From a virus: a stretch of 25,629 bases of DNA. The stretch spans positions 1-25,629 of IMG/VR virus record IMGVR_UViG_3300042898_005872, one strand, 5' to 3'. The notes under the pieces were generated by a model. It searched no databases, was not told the origin of the DNA, and saw nothing but the letters and a program-made list of their open reading frames with translations. Of the stretch, positions 1 through 4,880 are shown piece after piece (the first letter of the stretch is position 1; each line of letters opens with the position of its first letter). The position numbers and the translations under genes are program-made.

Positions 1-2
1 AA

Positions 3-242
3 TATCTAGAAATATTCTACCCTACAGAATATAATAGTACTGATTATAGTAATATAGATTGGGCTGCTTATTCATTGAGGGATTGTATATTCTTTATAGA
101 AAATACTCAGGATTTAAAAAAAGGGTTATGTTATTTCTATCGAAATTTGGAAAAGGTAGAAATAAATGAAGAACTTAATGGAAATAAAATAGATTATTTT
201 ATAGATAGATCATCATTTTCTCATGGATTTTTTATTTCTTAA
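3..242 (+). CDS. 3' end of an unrecognised protein (5' end outside window)
   Basis: An open frame runs from the left edge to a TAA at 240-242 and gives the last 79 residues of a protein. It is rich in aromatic and acidic residues (for example NIDWAAYSLRDCIFF near the start and IDYFIDRSSFSHGFFIS at the end). The other two forward frames hit stops within about 35 bases. I recognise no domain. It lies directly upstream of the tmRNA promoter on the same strand, and its base composition matches the neighbouring phage genes. Its role is unknown; it could be phage accessory or, less likely, host. Confidence 0.55.
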   Translation, partial: YLEIFYPTEYNSTDYSNIDWAAYSLRDCIFFIENTQDLKKGLCYFYRNLEKVEINEELNGNKIDYFIDRSSFSHGFFIS

Positions 243-259
243 ATTATTTTAATAAATAA

Positions 260-290
260 TTTGAACTTTTCAAAATAATTTACTATATTG
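260..290 (+). promoter_or_regulatory. Candidate Bacteroidetes-type promoter for the tmRNA
   Basis: TTTG at 260-263 is followed after 20 bases by TATATTG at 284-290. This approximates the Bacteroidetes consensus TTTG-N19-21-TAnnTTTG, with the -7 element one T short. The predicted start is within a few bases of the tmRNA 5' end at 300. The -33 element sits in a short inverted repeat, TTTGAA-CTT-TTCAAA (260-274). Confidence 0.45.
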
Positions 291-347
291 ATAATAAATG
301 GGGGTGTCATTGGTTTCGATTAGCTTTTGACGCATCAAGAAGCAACC

Positions 348-387
348 CGTGCTGATACTCGGTGGAGCACGATAATACAACTGAGTA
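348..387 (+). other. tmRNA pseudoknot PK1
   Basis: This is an H-type pseudoknot. Stem 1 is CGTGCT (348-353) with AGCACG (366-371). Stem 2 is TACTC (356-360) with GAGTA (383-387). All pairs are Watson-Crick. Its position immediately upstream of the resume codon is that of PK1, which in known tmRNAs helps set the resume frame. Confidence 0.8.
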
Positions 388-397
388 ATTTATAAAT

Positions 398-472
398 GGC
401 AAAAACACACATATTTTCAATCATTATCCAATGGTTGAAGTATCTCAGAACCAATACGCAATAGCGGCTTGA
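398..472 (+). other. tmRNA tag-peptide reading frame, 24 residues plus TGA
   Basis: The resume codon is GGC at 398, with an A at position -4 (394) as in characterised tmRNAs. The frame starts GKNTHIFNHY, continues through PMVEV, and ends NQYAIAA followed by TGA at 470-472. The terminal YAIAA corresponds to the YALAA-type degron of bacterial tags, with Ile replacing Leu. At 24 residues it is longer than the 8-15 residues usual for tags. Later resume codons in the same frame are possible, but the PK1 spacing favours 398. Confidence 0.75.
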
Positions 473-476
473 TTCC

Positions 477-529
477 GAGTGATATAATTTGCGGTCGTTC
501 TCATTATATCACTCGTCGCTTATAACGAC
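477..529 (+). other. tmRNA helix 5 / pseudoknot PK2
   Basis: A perfect 12-bp stem pairs GAGTGATATAAT (477-488) with ATTATATCACTC (503-514). Loop bases GTCGTT (494-499) can pair with AACGAC (524-529), making a second H-type pseudoknot just after the tag stop codon. This is where tmRNAs carry H5 and PK2. A further GCTTTC/GAAAGC pairing at about 543-575 may be part of PK3. Confidence 0.7.
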
Positions 530-719
530 ATATATCATAAGAAGCTTTCGTTTTATGAAGAACTTTAGAAAGCACAGTTGCTATCGGCTGCTCTTTGCCT
601 AAATAGATAACTTATTATAAAAGAGATATGGTTGTAGTGTTCTAATAACTTGGAAGTTAAGACAGGGGTTCGATTCCCCTCACCTCCACAAATTTATTTT
701 TTATTATCATTTTATTTAT

Positions 720-727
720 TATATTTG
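720..727 (+). promoter_or_regulatory. Candidate Bacteroidetes -7 element before the M28 gene
   Basis: TATATTTG matches TAnnTTTG exactly and lies 27 bases before the ATG at 755. I see no clear TTTG at the -33 position, only T-rich sequence. An AAAGG at about 743-747 provides a weak Shine-Dalgarno-like site for the gene. Confidence 0.4.
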
Positions 728-754
728 TATTAACATAATTTTAAAGGTAATAAA

Positions 755-1558
755 ATGAATAATTGGAAAACAAAAAGCTCATATGATATTCTTGAAGAAT
801 TTTCAAAGATATTATCTCATTCATCTTTTGATAAACACGCTCCTACATGGAATCCAAGACTTAATAAAATAACCAGAATTCTTGTTGAGTCTAATATTCC
901 ATATGAAACTATCCATTATAATGTTCCATTTTATAAAAGGGATTTTACAAATATTTATATTTCTTTTTCAAAGGATTTAAATATTCCAGGGCTTATGTTT
1001 TTAGCACATCATGATATTGTAAATGAAGATTCTGAAAATTGTCAGGATAATACTGCATCTATAAGTCATTTGTTAAAATTGGCATTAGACTTAAATGATA
1101 ATCCTCCTCCTATACCTATACATATTGCAATAGTTGATTCAGAAGAACATGTAAATCCATATTGTTGTGGAAGTCAAGTTCTTTCTGAAGATATTAAATG
1201 TGGTAAGTTTGGAGATATATCCGCTTGTATAAACTTGGAACTAACAGGACTAGGAAAACATATATGGGTAAGTTCGTTTGAAAAATTTGAGGATATATGT
1301 GATCCTTATATACAATTACTTAATGCAAAAAAAGTCCAAACTCCATATAATGATGCCTTTGTTCTTTCTTTACATGGAATACCTGCAATGTGTATAGGAA
1401 TTCTTGATGATTATGATATAGATGTTGCCTTAAATGGCTATGGTTATCCAAATATTTGGAATTTGTGTCATAGAATGGAAGATACATTTGATAAAATATC
1501 TAAAGAAGATATGGATGAATTTTATTTTAAACTTTTGAGCATTTGCAATTATGAATGA
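755..1558 (+). CDS. M28-family zinc aminopeptidase-like protein
   Basis: It resembles M28 metallopeptidases, which use two zinc ions to remove N-terminal residues from peptides. All expected metal and catalytic positions can be read in order: AHHD (H85, D87), DNTAS (D98), SEE (E130, E131), NLELTG (E162) and CHRMEDTFDKI (H239). The family's GS pair follows the EE motif (CCGS, 137-140), and the YNDAF..LHGIPA stretch (198-211) matches the usual region before the last His. At 267 residues it is a minimal catalytic domain, without signal peptide or extra domains, so it should act in the cytoplasm. An AAAGG site precedes the ATG. It sits 66 bases after the tmRNA and overlaps the next gene by 8 bases. 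Substrate is unknown; an amidohydrolase-like activity on another amide substrate is also possible. Confidence 0.72.
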   Translation: MNNWKTKSSYDILEEFSKILSHSSFDKHAPTWNPRLNKITRILVESNIPYETIHYNVPFYKRDFTNIYISFSKDLNIPGLMFLAHHDIVNEDSENCQDNTASISHLLKLALDLNDNPPPIPIHIAIVDSEEHVNPYCCGSQVLSEDIKCGKFGDISACINLELTGLGKHIWVSSFEKFEDICDPYIQLLNAKKVQTPYNDAFVLSLHGIPAMCIGILDDYDIDVALNGYGYPNIWNLCHRMEDTFDKISKEDMDEFYFKLLSICNYE

Positions 1559-1742
1559 AGAATATGGAAGAAGAAATTTATCATATAGAAATTTAAAACA
1601 ACAAAAGATAGAATTAGATGAATCAAAAATAAATCCAATACTAAAAAAATTAATTCAACGAATGAATCAAGAACATTTCATGGAAGAAGAACCTAATGTT
1701 CTTATTAGATTGGAAGAATATAAAAAAAGGTTTTCTGATTAA
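1551..1742 (+). CDS. Small charged hypothetical protein
   Basis: A 63-residue protein whose ATG lies inside the last codons of the aminopeptidase-like gene (8-base overlap), which suggests translational coupling. It is highly charged, Glu/Lys/Arg-rich and predicted helical, with no Cys, signal or membrane segment. No domain is recognised. The overlap is the main support that it is real. Confidence 0.55.
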   Translation: MNEEYGRRNLSYRNLKQQKIELDESKINPILKKLIQRMNQEHFMEEEPNVLIRLEEYKKRFSD

Positions 1743-1759
1743 AATTTATTTTTAAAAAT

Positions 1760-1770
1760 GATATATAAAT
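1760..1770 (+). promoter_or_regulatory. Candidate phage late promoter (GATATATAAAT)
   Basis: GATATATAAAT lies in the gap 26 bases before the ATG at 1796. It contains TATAAAT, close to the T4 late -10 TATAAATA, and is one of six GATATATA(A/G) copies found in gaps before + strand genes. Confidence 0.35.
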
Positions 1771-1795
1771 TTCACTTAAAAATAAAGTAAGATAT

Positions 1796-2137
1796 ATGAC
1801 AATTTTTTTAATAAGCTTTTCTTTAATAATTTTAGTTTCTGCATATTTTTTTATTTCTGATTATTTATTTCTTTTTCAAAAACCTTCTAGTGATTCAGAA
1901 AAAGAATCTGTTGAAACTTCAAATGAAAAGCAAAATGTTGAATTATATCCAATTCCAGAAGATGTAGAAAGTATTAATTCTACTCATAAAAAAGTTAAAA
2001 AGAATAGAAAAGTCAAAGACAAAGATACTGTTAAAATAAAAAAGAATGAAGTGTTAACGACAGGTACAGATTTCATTCAGAAATCTCAGGAACCCCAAAC
2101 GGGTAAATCGAGAAGAGGAAGGAAGAAAAAAAGTTAA
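1796..2137 (+). CDS. Membrane-anchored, Lys-rich hypothetical protein
   Basis: The 113-residue product begins with one hydrophobic segment (about residues 2-27: ILVSAYFFISDYLFLF and flanks). A polar tail follows, acidic around 30-60 and then strongly basic, ending RRGRKKKS. This suggests a single N-terminal membrane anchor or uncleaved signal with a cytoplasmic basic tail. No lipobox Cys is present. A strong intrinsic terminator starts four bases after the stop. No family is recognised. A basic tail could bind nucleic acid or phospholipid head groups, but that is inference. Confidence 0.6.
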   Translation: MTIFLISFSLIILVSAYFFISDYLFLFQKPSSDSEKESVETSNEKQNVELYPIPEDVESINSTHKKVKKNRKVKDKDTVKIKKNEVLTTGTDFIQKSQEPQTGKSRRGRKKKS

Positions 2138-2140
2138 ATT

Positions 2141-2165
2141 AAGCCCTGAAATCAGGGCTTTTTAT
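2141..2165 (+). terminator. Rho-independent terminator
   Basis: An 8-bp perfect GC-containing stem pairs AAGCCCTG (2141-2148) with CAGGGCTT (2153-2160) around an AAAT loop. A T-rich tract follows. It ends the unit that contains the membrane-anchored protein. Confidence 0.85.
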
Positions 2166-2192
2166 TTTTATTTCTAAATTGAATGAACAAAT

Positions 2193-2216
2193 ATATTATT
2201 TTGCATAAAATAATAT
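2193..2216. promoter_or_regulatory. Perfect 10-bp inverted repeat, possible operator
   Basis: ATATTATTTT (2193-2202) and AAAATAATAT (2207-2216) are perfect inverted arms around GCAT. It lies 25 bases before the start of an HTH-like gene and after the terminator, which is where that gene's promoter and operator should be. Being all A/T it could also arise by chance. Confidence 0.4.
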
Positions 2217-2241
2217 GCACGATCATATTGGTTAAATTACA

Positions 2242-2463
2242 ATGATTACAATTGATGATTTAGAGCGATTAAGTGAAATCGTTAAAATAAAAAAGTTATG
2301 TGAAGAGTGTAATATTAATTATTCCACTATTATGGCTAAAATAAATAGAAAAACTGAACTTTCTATTAAAGAGAGTGAGTTAATATATACATTTTTACTT
2401 GGTAATGGGTTAAAATTTCAAGATGTTTCTCACATTAGTATAGAAGAATTAAAAAAATCATAG
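2242..2463 (+). CDS. Small HTH-like DNA-binding protein
   Basis: A 73-residue protein. Residues about 14-55 (IKKLCEECNINYSTIMAKINR, split here as KKLCEECNIN and YSTIMAKINR, then TELSIKESELI) have the pattern of a helix-turn-helix of the Cro/XRE kind: an alanine-type first helix, a turn at NINYS, a recognition helix and an Ls..es helix. Such proteins act as small transcription regulators. A perfect inverted repeat just upstream could be its own operator. The next gene starts two bases after its stop, so they are probably co-transcribed. Assignment rests on pattern only. Confidence 0.5.
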   Translation: MITIDDLERLSEIVKIKKLCEECNINYSTIMAKINRKTELSIKESELIYTFLLGNGLKFQDVSHISIEELKKS

Positions 2464-2465
2464 CT

Positions 2466-2705
2466 ATGAAAATTAGTGAGTTAAGAAAATTTGTAAATGC
2501 TATCCCAAAAGAAATGGATGATTTTCAAATAATATATAGAAGATTTGAAGATGAAGATGATAATGTATTATTTTTAGATTATCCTCTTATTAGCATATAT
2601 GTGGATGAAGAAAATCAAGAATCTATATTTCTAGATGAAGATGGATGGCACTATTTTAAAACAAATTTATTAATAACTGATGATGAAGAAACTGATGAAG
2701 AATAA
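2466..2705 (+). CDS. Small acidic hypothetical protein
   Basis: A 79-residue, very acidic protein (runs such as EDEDD and a C-terminal DDEETDEE). It starts MKISELRKFVNAIPKEMDDF, resembling many small phage proteins that begin with KI.EL...I..LP.D, but I cannot name a function. It starts two bases after the HTH-like gene and overlaps the following tiny membrane-protein gene by 11 bases. A DNA-mimic role would fit the charge but is speculation. Confidence 0.6.
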   Translation: MKISELRKFVNAIPKEMDDFQIIYRRFEDEDDNVLFLDYPLISIYVDEENQESIFLDEDGWHYFKTNLLITDDEETDEE

Positions 2706-2796
2706 AATATTTCCAGAATATCATTGTACTGAAGATAATATAATGTTTATATCTATTTCAATTTGTATCATTTTTTTAGTAGGTTCTTTTTTATGA
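2695..2796 (+). CDS. 33-residue membrane microprotein
   Basis: A short frame, ATG at 2695 to TGA at 2794-2796. The N-terminus is polar (MKNKIFPEYHCTED) and is followed by one hydrophobic segment of about 17 residues (IMFISISICIIFLVGSF). It overlaps the acidic-protein gene by 11 bases. Its TGA overlaps the next ATG as ATGA at 2793-2796, a classic coupled arrangement. That fit on both sides argues it is translated. Function is unknown. Two adjacent tiny membrane proteins could suggest a holin- or spanin-like lysis role or a membrane toxin, but no motif decides. Confidence 0.5.
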   Translation: MKNKIFPEYHCTEDNIMFISISICIIFLVGSFL

Positions 2797-2972
2797 AAGA
2801 AATATTTTTTTTAATTATTATTATACTCAATCTCATTTCAATTTATTTTATTTCTAACACATTATGTTCTTATTGGAAATTTTTATTGCCTAAAAGAAAA
2901 TATACGTATGTATCACTTCTACTTTTTTTATTATTATTTTTATTTCTTTTTGTTTTATATGTAAAAAAATAG
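2793..2972 (+). CDS. Small two-helix membrane protein
   Basis: The start is placed at ATG 2793 rather than the upstream TTG at 2763, because this ATG overlaps the previous stop (ATGA). The 59-residue product has two hydrophobic segments (about 4-24 and 38-56) separated by a basic hairpin around LPKRKYTY. Two short helices with a basic turn are seen in class II holins, among other small membrane proteins. No endolysin gene is next to it, so this stays a suggestion. Confidence 0.5.
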   Translation: MKEIFFLIIIILNLISIYFISNTLCSYWKFLLPKRKYTYVSLLLFLLLFLFLFVLYVKK

Positions 2973-2981
2973 TTTAACTTA

Positions 2982-2990
2982 GATATATAG
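2982..2990 (+). promoter_or_regulatory. GATATATAG element before 3074 gene
   Basis: One copy of the recurring GATATATA(A/G) element, in the 101-base gap between genes. It is 84 bases ahead of the next start codon, farther than the other copies. Confidence 0.25.
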
Positions 2991-3037
2991 ATTTCTATAT
3001 ACTAAAGATTTAAGATATTTAGAATGTTTTAATACTT

Positions 3038-3045
3038 TATAAATA
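3038..3045 (+). promoter_or_regulatory. T4-late-like TATAAATA element
   Basis: An exact TATAAATA, the T4 late promoter -10 consensus, 28 bases ahead of the ATG at 3074. No -35 element is needed in that class. The AT-rich context makes chance matches common. Confidence 0.35.
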
Positions 3046-3073
3046 ATAACTATTTTTAAAATTACTATTTCTT

Positions 3074-3451
3074 ATGGTTGCATTAGCAGCTTCTGAATTC
3101 TATGAAGATAGAACAAATGTAGATGAAATGATTCGAGTCATATCAGATTCCACAGAAAGGATTGAGATAATTAGAACTAACTTTGAAACTTTATTAAATG
3201 ATATGTATGATAATATGATTGAAAAAGATCAAAACTTTGTCTACATACTTTCTCAGAAGTTTAAAAAACAAATAGAAAACCTACCTGATTATAGAGATTT
3301 ATATACAATTTTAGTTGAAATAGATCTTAATACTTCCAAGCTTAAAACAACTCAAGATTCTTTTACCTTAATAGAAATATGTCAAGAGCATAAAGTTATT
3401 TTTGAAGAATACATAGACCTTCAGAAAATTTTTATCAATTTATACAACTAA
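3074..3451 (+). CDS. Helical hypothetical protein at head of structural block
   Basis: A 125-residue protein, predicted almost entirely alpha-helical, without Gly or Trp and with only one Pro. The start MVALAASEFYEDRTNVDEM is plausible at an ATG that follows a T-rich leader. No family is recognised. It is the first gene of the + strand virion block and precedes the gp13-like neck gene, so a virion or assembly role is possible by position only. Confidence 0.5.
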   Translation: MVALAASEFYEDRTNVDEMIRVISDSTERIEIIRTNFETLLNDMYDNMIEKDQNFVYILSQKFKKQIENLPDYRDLYTILVEIDLNTSKLKTTQDSFTLIEICQEHKVIFEEYIDLQKIFINLYN

Positions 3452-3505
3452 CCTCTCTTCTTAACACTGTTATAGCTATTTATTTTTCTAAAATTAAAAC
3501 TTTTA

Positions 3506-3515
3506 GATATATAAA
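3506..3515 (+). promoter_or_regulatory. Candidate late promoter (GATATATAAA) before neck gene
   Basis: GATATATAAA lies 24 bases ahead of the ATG at 3539, in an otherwise featureless A/T-rich gap. It is the same element as at 1760, 4285 and 8735. Confidence 0.4.
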
Positions 3516-3538
3516 GTAATAAATAAATTTCAACTGCT

Positions 3539-4270
3539 ATGACACTTGATGAACTCGTTGAACTAACTCAAGATGAACTTACTGTTTCGAGTGGTTTACC
3601 AAACTCAATATCCCCTAGAGAAATTGAACGTATTATAAAAAATGCTGAACGCTGGTTTTTTATAAATTATAAAAACGCAGTAGAAAGTGACTTTTATATT
3701 ATTCCACATTCTTATTTTGAATCTCAAGAATTTAAAAATAGAAGATTTGTACAGTTACCTGATTGTGTAATGACAATTTCTGATTTTAGGGAAATTAGAG
3801 GAGGTTCTCGTATTGGTATTGTGGATCGTGATATTACTGAAAATAAGATTATAGCATCTGAATTATTTTTATCACCTGTTACTGGCACTGATTTGGTTAT
3901 GAGAACTGCTCAATATGCATATTGGGATATTACAAAAGCATACTTCTTGGATACTATAGCTTATTCGTTTAACCAAAATTCCAAAAGAATTAAAGTTACT
4001 GGTAGAAATCCTAGAACGAGTTCAGTTGTTAAATGTTATTCAAAGATATCTCAAGAATCTCTTTATAATGATGATTTATTTATAAGATGGGTTTTTGCTA
4101 AAAGTAAAATTCAATTAGGATTTATGTATACTCTTTATACATTTCAATTACCATCGGGAGTCACATTAAATGGTAATATATTAAAAGATGCAGGCGAAAA
4201 AGAGTTACAAGAAGTTAAAGAACAAATTGATAAAGAAGCACCACCAAGTTGGTTTATACAATTTAATTGA
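3539..4270 (+). CDS. T4 gp13-like neck (head completion) protein
   Basis: gp13 and gp14 form the neck of T4, closing the filled head and providing the tail docking site. The C-terminal half of this 243-residue protein follows the gp13 pattern. There is a YWDITKAYFLDTIAYSFN helix, then FNQNSKRIKVTG, a strand region ending in KCYSKIS, and a helix with W183 of RWVFAKSKIQLG. The family's most telling segment comes next, LPSGVTLNGNIL (about 205-216), followed by an E/K-rich helix. The N-terminal SPREIERIIKNAERWFF corresponds to the helix that begins these proteins. Length is somewhat below T4 gp13. A late-promoter-like element precedes it, and other virion genes follow on the same strand. Confidence 0.7.
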   Translation: MTLDELVELTQDELTVSSGLPNSISPREIERIIKNAERWFFINYKNAVESDFYIIPHSYFESQEFKNRRFVQLPDCVMTISDFREIRGGSRIGIVDRDITENKIIASELFLSPVTGTDLVMRTAQYAYWDITKAYFLDTIAYSFNQNSKRIKVTGRNPRTSSVVKCYSKISQESLYNDDLFIRWVFAKSKIQLGFMYTLYTFQLPSGVTLNGNILKDAGEKELQEVKEQIDKEAPPSWFIQFN

Positions 4271-4284
4271 TTGTATTATAACAA

Positions 4285-4294
4285 GATATATAAA
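4285..4294 (+). promoter_or_regulatory. Candidate late promoter (GATATATAAA)
   Basis: GATATATAAAATAAATATT begins 23 bases before the ATG at 4308. It is a member of the recurring gap element and contains TATAAA(A)T. Confidence 0.4.
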
Positions 4295-4307
4295 ATAAAT
4301 ATTAGAT

Positions 4308-4856
4308 ATGCCTGCTAAATCAATTGCACAATTAAGACTTATGAGAATGGCTTATGCTTATAAATTAGGAAAATTAAAATCTGAACCTTCTCAAGAAGTA
4401 AAAGATATTGCTGATTCAATGACAGTAAGAGAGCTTACACATTATATAAAAACATCTGAAAAAAATCTTCCTATGCATGTAGACGAAGAGTTTGCAACAC
4501 TAGCTAGTACTCCAGGTATGGGTTCAGTTACAGCACCAACTGCTACTACAACAGGAAGTGGGGATTCTTTTAATTCTTATGGTTTGTATACTCAAAATTT
4601 TTTAGATAAAACAAAAAAAGATAGGAAATCAAAGAAAAATGATCCTATGAAACATTATCATCCAGAAAAAGGAATTGTGAAATTTCAACCACATGGTAGT
4701 ATCTTACATTTTGAAGATTTTATAAAAAATTTACAAATTAAAAATAAAGAAGAGTTTAACGATTATAATGACGAAAAAGATACAGAAGGTGATATAACGG
4801 CTAAAGATGGTTTTAGTGGTCGAGAACTAAATAATGATGGTGCTTTTGAAGAATAA
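4308..4856 (+). CDS. DUF3008-like protein with polar tail
   Basis: The first about 55 residues (MPAKSIAQLRLMRMAYAYKLGK, split as MPAKSIAQLRLM and RMAYAYKLGK, then EVKDIADSMTVRELTHY) follow the MPAKSKAQ..FM..V.A...GK pattern of the small DUF3008 family. That family is common in T4-like and other large phages and has no settled function. The KNLP in the helix after it corresponds to the usual KGLP ending. The remaining about 125 residues are low-complexity, Ser/Thr/Gly-rich and then acidic. It sits between the neck gene and the large repeat protein. Confidence 0.55.
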   Translation: MPAKSIAQLRLMRMAYAYKLGKLKSEPSQEVKDIADSMTVRELTHYIKTSEKNLPMHVDEEFATLASTPGMGSVTAPTATTTGSGDSFNSYGLYTQNFLDKTKKDRKSKKNDPMKHYHPEKGIVKFQPHGSILHFEDFIKNLQIKNKEEFNDYNDEKDTEGDITAKDGFSGRELNNDGAFEE

Positions 4857-4880
4857 AAACAAAGTTTAATTTTTAAAATT

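Larger units (their letters stand above)
300..688 (+). ncRNA. ssrA: Transfer-messenger RNA (tmRNA)
   Basis: tmRNA rescues stalled ribosomes: it enters as an alanyl-tRNA mimic and then supplies a short reading frame that tags the nascent protein. The 5' GGGGGTG (300-306) pairs over seven bases with CACCTCC (681-687), including the G3-U70 wobble that alanyl-tRNA synthetase recognises. A T-arm with a 5-bp stem and TTCGATT loop lies at 664-680, and the discriminator A is at 688. CCA is not encoded. GGTTTCGAT near the 5' end matches the conserved tmRNA D-loop region. A first pseudoknot (348-387) ends 10 bases before a GGC resume codon at 398, the spacing known from E. coli. The one-piece length of 389 nt is normal. 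No smpB is visible in the window, so host SmpB is probably used. A host ssrA at a prophage boundary is the alternative, but nearby genes look phage-like. Confidence 0.93.

Noticed and set aside
300-755. tmRNA 3' end as a prophage attachment site
   Set aside because: Prophages do integrate at ssrA, but no integrase is in the window, no second copy of the 3' end was seen, and the genes are T4-like (lytic). It cannot be excluded because only 300 bases upstream are visible.
2763-2792. Upstream TTG start of the small two-helix membrane protein
   Set aside because: The ATG at 2793 forms an ATGA overlap with the preceding microprotein stop, which better explains initiation.
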